Of a DNA stretch of 61,136 bases, positions 45,743 through 56,160 are shown piece by piece (the stretch's first letter is position 1; every line of letters starts with the position of its first letter). Source of the DNA: Saccoglossus kowalevskii (taxonomy: Eukaryota; Hemichordata; Enteropneusta; Harrimaniidae); assembly GCF_000003605.2 (NCBI RefSeq), contig NW_003113471.1, forward strand, positions 167,189-228,324. Direction: 5' to 3'. The notes under the pieces were generated by a model that saw only the letters and a list, made by a program, of their open reading frames with translations, had not been told where the DNA came from and ran no database searches. A program made the translations under genes and the position numbers.

Positions 45743-45949
45743 GGAAGTGAAGATGTGGCAAGATGGCGCTGGCCTCTTCGCCTCGGTCAAGTGTTATGTG
45801 ATGTGGAAGAAAATCTATGAGGTCATGGGGCTTCCCCTTACCTAAACTTCTCTCTCCATCATTGGCTGAATCGCAGACTAATGCCTACAGTTCAAAATAG
45901 TCATTTTGACTGACCGGAGTTTATGGTGGGTAATTGAACGTAGTGAATT
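45743..45949 (-). repeat. DIRS copy B 5' terminal repeat and extension
   Basis: 45743-45910 pairs with 40688-40521. 45911-45949 is an extension matched only by the internal complementary region. Outer edge set where copies A and B diverge (after TAGTGAATTA). Confidence 0.85.
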
Positions 45950-46016
45950 ATATTTCCGCCTGTTACAGTAAAATGTTACAACAATTTTACACAAGTTGAA
46001 CAAAACAATGACATAC

Positions 46017-46109
46017 CCAAATTGGATCTGGTTCATCTACTGGTCGACCTGCTGCTAGTAAACGTCTCACACCATCAATATCATTATCATAAGCAGCACC
46101 ATACACCGT
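46017..46109 (-). CDS. Ankyrin-repeat exon 2 (N-terminal partial ankyrin unit)
   Basis: ATAATTAG acceptor before 46109, GTATGT donor after 46017, 93 bases (31 codons), phase 0-0. Reads TVYGAAYDNDIDGVRRLLAA then GRPVDEPDPIW. It lacks the TPLH opening but keeps helix-forming AA-DNDIDGVRRLLAAG and the VDEPD turn, as in N-terminal capping ankyrin units. Joined to exon 1 the protein begins Met-Ser-Tyr-Thr-Val-Tyr-Gly-Ala-Ala. Confidence 0.85.
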
Positions 46110-47522
46110 CTAATTATAATGATAAATAAACATAGATTCAGACATTAATGGACTTAAATATAATACAAGTATCACATAGTAGTAAAATGTAGAGGGAATG
46201 CTGGGTATAAATTTTGACACATTGTACAGCACATAATAATAACTGTTTTCAAAGACTTGAGTTTAAATGTCAATGTCCCAAACACTTTTACACCAACAAT
46301 AGTCTGCTTTATTTGTGCTTAATTTGTTTATACCAAATAAAATTACTACCACACTATTCAATAATGACAACATAGCACTCGCTATATTTATTGTGAAAAT
46401 TTTGACATGTCAATGCTGGTAAATGTATAATTAAACTGGAATTGTTTTTGATCTTAAATAAATATGATAGTTATTTGTTCATCTTTTAGACATGATTTAA
46501 ACAATCATTATTCTGTATTCCAGATTATTACCACAGCGATATACAACAAAACTTGTAATTTTGTATACTGTTTGTTTGTTTGTTAATTACTTACTATTTC
46601 ATAATTCTGTTATCGTTAACCGCTATACATCGGTAAAATGATTGAAAGCGCAAGTAGAGATTAATCAGCGGTAGTTTTACAGCGAGCTATTCCCAGCAGC
46701 AATCAGTTTTTTTATAATACAACTCCGTAATCAATAATGTAATCAATGTAATGAAATGTCACACTTATCTCAAATTTGGACCGTGACCCCAATTTTATTT
46801 CACATACAAAGTATCAAAGAATTACAAAAAAACAGCAAGACTAGGACCTGCAGATTGTATATGCCAAAAAATAGGCTGGGTTTTATTCAAAACTATACTA
46901 GTGAATTTCTATAATTTATTACAAAAAACAAATTGTTAATGAGAACCAAACTATTATTATCTGACTTCTTTTGTTTTCTGTGGAATATGAATAATATTTC
47001 TGGCTTCAAAGTCTGCGTTTGAATTTTCCATGTCTGACAGCCATAGAACATACCTTGCTAGTTAATATGGCAATTTGTTATGCCAATCAAGCATATTTTA
47101 ACATTTTAACTGACAAAAGTAGTTGGGTGACTTAGACATGGACTTTTAGTTCGAATATGCAAACAAGTTATATGCAAATCTGTTTTCTACAGTAACTTGT
47201 ATCAAACCAAGATCACAACTTTTTGAACATACAAAGGTTATATAAGTGTCAAAACATCATGTGGAACTCGACAAACATGAAAATGTTTGACATACAAGAG
47301 CCAATGAAAACACTGGAACCATTACACCAACGCTATTGTATTAACAATACTCCGCATTGGCCTTTTGAGTGCTTTGTATGTAGTGTTTTTTACTGATTTT
47401 TAATGAGTACAAAAAAGGAATATTCACTGGATTTGTTTTCACTGAATCATCCTTTCAGCAGAAATATTTTACAATAAGTGTAGTACTTTGGAAATTTGTT
47501 ATGCTAATTACCTCAATTATAA
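46110..47522. other. Intron 1 of the ankyrin gene, AT-rich
   Basis: No exon or recognised mobile element. Confidence 0.45.
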
Positions 47523-48170
47523 TTTCTATAAATAACAGTGTTTTTTAGTCTGTGTAAATTCCATCCATGTGGTTGTGAATAAGACCAAAATAAGGTCTAT
47601 TGAACAAAGGGATGACTTCTTATATGAATTTACAGACACATCATGGCAGTAAACTATGCAATAAACATGATATTTACGACATTATAAACATGATTTGGTG
47701 CCAAACATTCTGAAGTTGTTAGGCGAGTTTACAAGTTTGTATTTGTCTTTCTCATGCTAAGCACAAAAACAGTCTCATAATTTTTGTCGGTTGGACTTTT
47801 TGAACCGCGAATAGCATATACTGGGTATATTAGATATGTCTCTGTGGAAGTTTCTATAAATTACAGTGTTGTTTAGTGTGTATAAAGTTCATTCATGTGG
47901 TTGTCAATAAGACCAAAATAAGGTCTATTGAACAAAGGGATAACGTCTTATGAATTTACAGACACATCCTGGCAGTAAACTGTGCAATAAACATGATATT
48001 TACGACATTATAAACATGATTTGGTGCCAAACATTCTGAAGTTGTTAGGCGAGTTTACAAGTTTGTATTTGTCTTTCTCATGCTAAGCACAGTCTCATAT
48101 TTATTGTCGGTCGGTCTTTTTGAACCGCGAATAGCTTATACCGGGTATATTAGAAATGTCGCTGTGGAAG
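47523..48170 (+). repeat. Tandem duplication, two 320-328-bp copies
   Basis: Copy 1 is 47523-47850 and copy 2 is 47851-48170; both open TTTCTATAAAT. They share AAAATAAGGTCTATTGAACA, AACATGATATTTACGACATT and TTCTGAAGTTGTTAGGCGAG with few differences, so the duplication is recent compared with other repeats in the window. Confidence 0.85.
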
Positions 48171-49093
48171 TTTAACAGTTCGACAAAATGATGTCTGAAA
48201 TAATTTTATAGATACAGTATATATATATATAAAATGCAGTTCCTCATCCCCTTGGTTATTATCAAAAATTTTTCATCATCGGAGGGATTTACATTCCATA
48301 TTTTGGTTACCTGGGCATCTCTTATAAATAATCTTTCTAACTTTCTAACTAAATAATCTTTCTAACATTTTTGACCACAACATTTTAGCAATAGCAATAG
48401 CAAGACGCAGGATCTTTGAATTGAACGGTTTCTTTTGTTTCAAGTTTGTTATGTGTCACCCTCATAAAAACTGTAAAGTTAACCAGGCTATATAGAGTCT
48501 AGCTGGTTTTTCATGATGAAATTGAACATTAATTATTATAATTCCCAGTTGACAATTCTGTTCTTTCTCCTATTTCCAGATTGAGCCAAATAAGTACAAA
48601 ATGAATGATACCATAATGTTAATAATAATTAATATGGTCTACATTTTTAATATCTGACATTGCTTGAAATTGGGATTGGTTCAAGTGTTTGGTTCAGGGC
48701 CGGCATAAAACATGGCAATCCACCTGCAAGCAGAATATGAGGCGTGCAAGTTTACATTACACCCCGAAACAGTATGTGCGGGCATGCCGTATCTTCGACT
48801 TCCGGGAAAATGGTCTAGGGAAAGACTTCCTTAAATGTGTATAACTTCTAAATCATGTATTAAACGTTCACATGGAACATATTGTGTATTGTTACATTAC
48901 GGTATGATGTCATGGTTATCGCATTGAATTGAAATACGGTGTACAAATCTGTGTAAAAAGTTCCTGTTGTTATTTTGGTCACACCGTGACCTCAGTGGTA
49001 GATACCATAAAACAGGAATAGTTTGTCATCTGGAAGTATGTTTTTTAACAAACTAACTAATATAAACATATATGTAGATAATTTTACACTTAC
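48171..49093. other. Intron 1 sequence near the ankyrin gene start
   Basis: 48236-48335 is related to 54565-54660 (shared GGAGGGATTnACnTCCA and TTTTGGTT-CC-GGGC), a dispersed repeat. CTTTCTAAC is locally triplicated at about 48330-48367. No exon seen. Confidence 0.4.
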
Positions 49094-49102
49094 GTAACTC
49101 AT
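49094..49102 (-). CDS. Ankyrin gene first coding segment (Met-Ser-Tyr)
   Basis: On the minus strand CCGTC-ATG-AGT-TAC is followed by a strong donor GTAAGTG. Nine coding bases leave phase 0, matching the phase-0 acceptor of the first ankyrin exon (46109), and the joined product MSY-TVYGAAYDND reads like the N terminus of a small ankyrin protein. A CpG-dense block lies just upstream (49190-49560), as expected for a promoter. No competing start was found between here and 46109. The exon would be mostly 5' untranslated. The call rests on splice-site and phase logic, not on protein similarity. Confidence 0.6.
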
Positions 49103-49560
49103 GACGGTGTTAGCTAAGTAAATCTGCGTGAATAACTTCAGATAAAACTAAGCAAGAAATTACATCTGTATGCCTGGCCTGGCCTGTACGGTAACAACGC
49201 CGAGGGTTTGATATGTACGCCCGCAACGACCAACGGTTTTAGGTTGACCTCATTCAGCTCACATTCGCAGCTGTATTTTTGTGAGGTTTATTTGAGTATT
49301 TTCGTATTAGCGACAGCGTTGATATATTTAAAATCGTCTCAATCGACATAATTTCAAAGAAGTACACACGCCGATTTGTGCCGTACGCCCGATTTACGTT
49401 TTTAAGGTCCACATAACTTCCGGGTTCACGGGCGAGCCGCTTCAGATAGTAAACCTTTTGTTGGCGTTGTTTACTACCTCATACTAGAATATGTTTTGAT
49501 ATTTAAAGTAGTAACAAATTCCCACTTCCGGTCCGGTTAAACTTAAAATACACCACGAAT
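49103..49560 (-). promoter_or_regulatory. CpG-dense putative promoter/5' UTR of the ankyrin gene
   Basis: Around twenty CpG dinucleotides cluster between about 49196 and 49450, in contrast to the flanks. The block sits directly upstream (minus strand) of the proposed start codon. No TATA box could be placed with confidence. Confidence 0.4.
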
Positions 49561-49620
49561 TGTTGGTATGTGTTGGTTCTTGGATATTTCAGCTTCGTCG
49601 TTCTGTACATCGTTTAGTAA

Positions 49621-51869
49621 GGGGCGGACCATTTGAAATCTGGGGGGGGGGCTTTGAAGATTGATTGTTAGCTATTTTTTTTTTTTAATATACTGGTGTA
49701 CAGATTTTTTTTTCATTACACCTGTTTTGTAAACTTTTTTTTTATCATGATCAAGTCACGTGTTTTTTTTGTCCTCAATGTTTGTTTTCACTACCTGCAC
49801 ATCGACACGCACAACATATAATGACTAGGCCTCCTGCAGAATGTATTACATATAGCTCATTTCAAAGCCATTTGGAATATAAAAGAATTTCTGGTGTAGC
49901 TGGTCACCGTGATCGTCACAGTCACCGATCGAACTTGACGCCTGATTTGTCTCGTTATTTAGCAGGTTACTAGGCACGTCACTACACTTTTTATTTCATC
50001 GATCGTCTGAGTAAAAAAACATTCAAAATGAAAATAAAAAGAGAACATATTTTGACATTCTGAACATTAAACTACAGTGATCAATAAAATAGAGAAATAA
50101 TTAAAAAATCGACAAATCACAGTTACTAAATAAATGACAGGCGCGTGGAAATAAATTGACATTTTGTTGAACGCGTCGGGTCACGACGAGGACAAGTGCG
50201 TGAATGGCGGCGTTAAGTGGATAACAAAAATAATTGAGAGCGACACACATACAGACAAATTCAGAGTGGATTCGAGTTAGCGTGATTGTCATAATTATGA
50301 CATCATATTAAAAATTTACTTGGTGGAAACACATTGACATCCCAGCCCGGATTCTTATTCCATAAATTATTACGCAGATCAAGCTGCAAGTAAAGGTAAC
50401 AGAGGTGTGAATTCGACATTCAACACCAATCACCGAATAATTCAGAAACTTTTAGCCTGTGAAAATAAAAACAATTAGCAGTGTGTAAGGACTGCGTAAT
50501 TTCCTGTTTGTCCGACGCTTCGTTTTCGGGTCACTATCAAAATTATTGCTATCTTTTACTTAACACGGACTAAAAGCTCTCTATAAAACGATAATCGGGA
50601 TCGCAAAAACGTCAAATCATTTGAAACACTTACCCGAAGTCTCTCTCTCTTCTGAAATTCGCCTCGGTGACCATGGGCTGGTCACCAGAATCTATTTCTT
50701 TCAAAAGTGTTGGTATTGCGCCAGGTTTAAATTGTCGGCGTTTCTCTTTAAAACCTAGTTTTTTTTATGGACGAGGACAGTTTCTCGAAAAAAAGAATCT
50801 GAGTTGAAGTGGACACTATATATGACGCTGTAAGGAGAAGGTCCACCCCAACCTTTTCTCGTTGCTTTCACGGCTTTCGTCCACTGATGTCGCACCTTCG
50901 GGTCGATTGGAAACGTGTCAATACTTACACCATGACTATATGTATCACTGCAATCGCCCACAACACAACGTTTAACCATCATAAACAACTTCTAAAAACT
51001 CTCTCTCAAAAATAAAAATAGACAAAAAAAAAGAAACGCCGACCGAAAAATGTATATCGTTTAAAAGTATAATGAATGACCAGTGTTATGACGGCTCAGG
51101 GGTATGGCTTCCTCTCATATTTTGGCAATTGGTCGATCGTTTCAGGATAGGTGGGCGTGGCTACAACACGAGAAATATCTCAAATTTACTTGGATACGAG
51201 TAATCAGTAATCAAAAACTGCCCATTTCAGTGGGACACAGATCTAAAATGGGAAACGTGTGGGTGGGCATTGCACAGGCACTTTAAGAAAAGAACATTAG
51301 AGAATAACAGTAGCTCATATTAATAAACCATGTAAAACCTCAATGAATACCCAATCAAAAGCAAACACCAGCTTAGTTCAGCTTATAAATTAAAGAGTTT
51401 ATAAGTTAAAGAGTATATACCTATTACCACTCAAATGAACTGAAAATGGTGTGTCCTCATTATTCATTTTCCCATTCCTTATGAAGTAGTCCACCTCCAA
51501 TGGCAAAATCAATGGTACACCTAAACAAAACAATTTTGTTTTTCCCTGATTTTTCCCTTTATATACATGTACACTGATTTGTTTGTTATTAAAGTTGTTA
51601 ATAAAGTCAGTTGTGTGTAATCGATTGCACGGAAACATGTGCATGCAAACATTTTTCACTCAGATGCCATTTTTTTTTCATTTTGCTTAATTTTTTTTCA
51701 TTTCCTTCAATATCAGTTGGATTTGTTTCCCCCCATCAAGGTAAAATTATTATTTTTTTTTATTTCAGACTGTTGTGTCATGATTTTTTTTTCTCTCAGC
51801 TGAGCCAAGAAAACTTTTTTTTAATGAAATCTTCCAAGCCGCCCCTCAGGTTTTCAAATGGTCCGCCCC
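49621..51869. mobile_element. Putative TIR element enclosing a THAP exon
   Basis: GGGGCGGACCATTTGAAA at 49621-49638 is matched in reverse complement exactly at 51852-51869. Beyond it both ends show a G-rich run, a TTGAAGATT / TTGGAAGATT block and long T (left) or A (inverted right) tracts. The 2249-bp interval contains a minus-strand THAP-domain exon and CpG-containing sequence. THAP domains occur at the N terminus of P-element-like transposases, so a P-like element is possible. No target-site duplication was seen and no transposase core was recognised. A domestic THAP gene with unrelated flanking repeats is the alternative. Confidence 0.5.
50634..50988 (-). pseudogene. THAP-domain first exon with a lost zinc ligand and a frameshift
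   Basis: ATG at 50988 opens MFMMVKRCVVGDCSD, then a VSIDTFPIDPKVRHQW segment, a KGWGG segment and YSVIYSVHFNSDSF. This is a THAP (C2CH zinc, DNA-binding) domain: C-x4-C, F-P, Trp and the x-x-H-F end are visible, but the third ligand is Tyr (IYSVHF, where C-x2-H-F is expected). One base seems missing in an A8 run at about 50758-50765. With it, a KRRQFKPGAIPTL block (the THAP C-terminal AVPTIF-type box) and an acidic tail lead to a GTAAGT donor after 50634. No downstream exon was recognised in the remaining kilobase. The two lesions suggest a pseudogene; either could be tested as an assembly error. Confidence 0.78.
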
Positions 51870-52204
51870 AAATTCCACCTTCTCAGATTACGTAAAAACG
51901 GGTAGTTTTGCGTTGTTGACACGGAAAATGCCTTGGCTTAATTATTTGCTGAGGGACGGCCGCTTAGGTATGTGCTCTGTAACTTGCATCACATTAACCT
52001 AAAAGCGTTAGGTAATCAAACAAAAATGACGTTGTACTAAAGTACAACAAGTACGTTCAGGGTCTTTACTTTTTCATAGCATAAAAACGATTTGCTCCCT
52101 CGGTTATTGTGACACCCTCAAATCGACTGATTTCCATTCTCCTCAAAAGACAACAATGGTATATTTCCCTATTTTACGCTACGACCGGAAACAGTCGTTT
52201 AAAC
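51870..52204. other. Non-coding sequence between TIR element and LINE
   Basis: No recognisable feature; somewhat CpG-rich at 51900-51965. Confidence 0.4.
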
Positions 52205-54165
52205 CCTTATAATTAGAAGGCAATAGCTTATTCAAGTTGTTTAGGTAAATTATTTAATAGTATTTTAAACGCAAGGCTAGTTTCATATCTAGAAAAAATA
52301 ATATTCTCTGGAATAAACAATTTGGGTTCAGGAAAGACCGTCAGACAACAGACAATCTGTTTATACTGAAATCGATTATTAATAAATACCCCTATCATGA
52401 CAAGGAGATCATCCAACAGGCAAATGATAAAAATAAATCAAAAATATCAAATAAAATTTATGCCTGCTTTGTAGACCTCAAAAAAGCCTTTGATAGTGTT
52501 TGGCATGATGGTCTTTTTTTATAAATTGTTAAAAAATGGTGTAAACGGTAATATGTACAAAATTATAAAAGATATGTATAATGATGTGAAATATAAGGTG
52601 AAAACAAGAAACGGTTTAACAGAATCATTTTGTTCAAATATCGGAGTAAACATGGATGCAACCATAGTCCAAGTCTGTGTAATTTATTTATTAATGACCT
52701 GCCTGACATTTTTGATAATGATTATTTTGACCCTGCACTGTTACACAACACACCCATTAATTGCCTTCTTTATGCAGACGATATTGTGATTCTCTCAAAA
52801 TCCAAAAAGAGATTACAAAACTGTCTGGATAAAGTTTCTGCCTACACATCAAAATGGCAGTTGTCAGTCAACACAGATAAAACGAAAATAATGATATTCA
52901 ATAAAAAAGTAACAGACTCCTAAACAAGGAAATATTCTTTTATGAAGGAAAAGAAATCAATATAGTTAAAGATTTCAATTATCTTGGCTTAATTATGAGT
53001 CCAAATGGTAAATTTAAAGATGCCATGAAAAAACTAAAAAGAAAAGAAATAAAAGCTTTATTCTCATTAAAGGCCAAAATTGGATCTGGTGATCTGGACA
53101 TGTCCATACTACTGTCACTGTTTGATGAGCTTATCAGACCAGTTATTGTGTATGGGAGCGACATTTGGGGAGAAGAAAGTTCTACAAAATCAATTGTAGA
53201 GGATGTTCAGCTTACATACTATCGGTACATTCTTGGTATCCCAAAAAATACACCTATCATGGCAATATATAGTGAATTGGGAAAATTGCCTCTTGACTCT
53301 TTTATTAAGAAACAAATGATAAAATATGCCAATAGTATTGCAAACTCCAGAAATACTCTACTTCAAGAAGCATACCATGTCAATAAAATTATTAAAAGTA
53401 AATGGTTTAAAAAACTTGATTCGATATTGAAAAATATAAACCATTCTTATCTTTTAAATGTAACAAATATTATCTCATCAAAATTAAAAACAATTGATGA
53501 GAAATTAAAAGAAGAGTTTACAATTGAGTGGAAAGATGAAATAAATAATAACAACAGAAAAATCTAATTCTAAAAATAAACTAAGAACCTAGAAACCTTT
53601 TAAAACCAAAATAGAACAAGAAAACTACTTAACAATTATGAAAAACAGTGAACTTCGCAAATCCTTAACAAAATTTAGACTTGGCAACCACTGTCTGAAA
53701 ATTAAAACAGGCCGGCATATGGGATTGGATTTTAAAGACAGAATCTACAATATGTGTGACAATGACCATGTTGAAGATGAACAACATTTTGTCTTAAATT
53801 GTACTCGTTACAATGAAATAGGTTTAACTTAATTTTACATTGTAGCTAATAAATGTATACCATATTTTGACAAAATTAGTAATGAAGATAAATTCATATC
53901 ATTACTAAGTGACGGAAAATATCAATTGCTTTTAGCTCAATATTAAAAAAAACTGTTTTAATATAAGACAGCAGCACCTTCATAAACTAAGCCAGTAACG
54001 CATTCCTTGTATACACATTTTTTATCATTTTTATTTTCTTTATGCTTTATGTTTCTTCACTTTTCATGTAGTTATTTTTCTTTTACTAATATCTGATTTG
54101 TAATCCTTTTCATCCCCTCCGGGGGATGTTGTATGTTAATAAATGAAAATGCCAACAACAAAAAA
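52205..54165 (+). mobile_element. 5'-truncated LINE (non-LTR retrotransposon)
   Basis: Starts inside the RT (AIAYSSCLGKLFNSILN, after a stop) and proceeds through WNKQFGFRKDRQTTDNLF, CFVDLKKAFDSVWHDG and the catalytic LLYADDIVILSKSKKRL (YADD at 52771-52782). After a frameshift near 52920 come NYLGLIMSPNGKFKDAM, LFDELIRPVIVYGSDIWGEE, a long intact segment to 53567 and a C-terminal block with MCDNDHVEDEQHFVLNC (one Cys of the zinc motif is Tyr). The 3' end has an AT-rich tail (AATAAATGAAAATG) near 54145. Frameshifts and stops make it inactive, but the 190-codon stretch at 52995-53567 is uninterrupted. Clade not determined; a CR1/Jockey-group LINE seems likely. Confidence 0.85.
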
Positions 54166-55015
54166 TGATTATGCTTCACGTGTTTATTTGCCTTTACGTT
54201 TTGGTGTCTGCCACTGTCGTATTCTGAGTCTTGCCGTTTATTTTTGGTGTAACTTTACATTTACGAAACATTTATGTATGTCCCCTAAGAACGTTTCCCA
54301 ATTTCCTGGCTAAACATGTTTGCAACAAAAGAATTCAATAGGTAGGTAAAAAATACAACATATTTCACTAACATAAGTTTATAAAACCCCATGGGCGCGA
54401 AAACTAGCAAAGACGGGAAATAAAATATAGCATTATTGTCGCCATGTTTATTTATTCTTGACTATTTTCTCAGCAGAGAGAATTACATCATTTAAGGTCT
54501 CACTGGTAACTGCGTTTCCCGGAATAGATTGGGTCGCAATTACCGTAGCTATCGCCGAGGTAACAAATCTCCCCCTGGATATTATCGCCGTTTTTTCGTC
54601 GCCGGAGGGATTCACGTCCAAAATTTTGGTTCCCGGGCGCCTCTAAGTATCCAAATTTTCTGCCTAAACATGTTTGCAAAAAACAAATTAAATAGGTAGG
54701 TAAAAAATACAACATATTTCACTAACATAAGTTTATATGGGCGCGAAAACTAGCAAAGACAGGAAATAAAATGTAGCATTATTGTCGCCATGTTTATTTA
54801 TCCTTGACTATTCCCTCACCAGAGTGAATTACATTACGAATGTTTGTTACCCGGAAGTCTGTAATAAAACTGAATTCATATCCAAAATGCATAAAGGTGT
54901 GTGTCATTTAGGGCCTCACTGCATGGTCACTGCGTTTCCCGGAATTGATTGGGTCGCAATTACCGTAGCTTTCGACGAGGTAAAAAGTCTCTCATCCCTT
55001 GGTTATTACCCAGAC
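54166..55015 (+). repeat. Diverged tandem duplication downstream of the LINE
   Basis: Units at about 54310-54663 and 54664-55015 share CTAAACATGTTTGCAA, ATAGGTAGGTAAAAAATACA, GCGCGAAAACTAGCAAAGAC, TTATTGTCGCCATGTTTATT and ACTGCGTTTCCCGGAAT-GATTGGGTCGCAA. The second has an extra segment around 54835-54910. Short frames in both units (for example VTAFPGIDWVAITVA) are by-products of the repeat. The tail of unit 1 is related to 48236-48335. Confidence 0.75.
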
Positions 55016-55274
55016 AACTAATAAATTTATAAAATTACTAAATTAGTTGTTTGAGGTTATTATCACAGTTTTTCGTCGTTTTTCGTTAAAACAGTAGTGT
55101 TGTAAAATAACTCATATGCGATTTTAAGAAAAAAAACTGTTTAAATATAAGTCACTTAAAGGTGGGAACAAAATGTGTCATATTTTAAAACACTTAGATT
55201 TGCAGTGTACACAAACTAAATAATTCTGATGTGAAGCCTAAACAAATCTTCCCATTTTGTTTTACAAAAGCAAT

Positions 55275-56160
55275 GCGCGCTCACACTTTTTTGTTCTTAA
55301 ATTATTATATTTCACTGTGAAAATTGACCGCTTACATACAATTTTTTTTTTCTGGGCCTCATGTTAAATGAATATTTGTGTCCTTGACTGTGGAGCTACC
55401 AGCCATCATTGGAACACCACTATCTGGCAACTGAATAGTTTCCTTGGACATGAAGCCTGTACAATGAAAAACAAAAATATATGTACATTAAACAATTGAG
55501 CATAATTATAATGGCATCTTCAGAATATTTTTTTAAATGCAATTTGAACAAGAACATTTTTAATATTCCTGTTAGATAGTGAAAGTTGATACATATATTG
55601 GACTCTATTGGATTCAAAATAAACTGACATTGTAGCACACATATGAGTTGTCGTAAAATGAAAGTCACTGCACATGCGTATTATTGTTTGTTATTTTCTA
55701 TCTAGCGAATATTGTTGCATGTCTTACAGCAAACGCAGCCTTTTTTGTGTATGGTAAATACTAATCCGATTTGGTGGACAGTATGAAGTATCATACAAAT
55801 TGCATCTTTAAATTAATATCTTAATATTAGTTTAATTTCATGGCTAATTTAGTTAATTATTAGTGTTATCGAATGCTATAAAACTTGTTGAATTGCAGGA
55901 CATTAAATAATCTGAACCATAAATAAGCCTTTTATCGTGATAGTGTGGTGGCATGCATTTCCGTTGTGTGATAAATCTAATTGTTTGGAACTTCACAAAT
56001 GAACAATTGTAGTGCAGTATTGTACCACAGCATTAAAGACCCACAGTAATCGTCTATTATGCGTTAGAATTATGTAGACACATAACTGTTCTGTGCGTTG
56101 TGTCATATGTGATCCGTGTGCAACAAATGTGACGCTTAAAATAACTCGTTAAAAGTCATA
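55275..56160 (+). repeat. Left arm of the large inverted repeat
   Basis: Pairs with 59440-60453 as described for the element. The arms differ by many substitutions and small indels, so the insertion is old. Confidence 0.75.

Larger units (their letters stand above)
40521..45949 (-). mobile_element. DIRS-type retrotransposon, copy B, with terminal inverted repeats and internal complementary region
   Basis: 5.4 kb on the minus strand, inserted in the first long intron of the ankyrin gene. The 3' inverted repeat (40521-40688) is the reverse complement of 45743-45910. A separate internal segment (40812-40884) is complementary to the very 5' end (45880-45949), including the 39 bases not covered by the inverted repeats. 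This inverted-repeat plus internal-complementary-region layout is diagnostic of DIRS elements, which replicate through a circular intermediate. Gag-like, RT/RNase H and recombinase regions follow in the standard order, all with frameshifts. Confidence 0.9.

Noticed and set aside
46109-50634. THAP exon as the first exon of the ankyrin gene
   Set aside because: Its donor is phase 2 whereas the ankyrin acceptor is phase 0, and a phase-matched start (Met-Ser-Tyr) lies nearer.
49613-51878. Target-site duplication of the THAP-containing TIR element
   Set aside because: The bases outside the two ends (TTTAGTAA and AAATTCCA) do not match.
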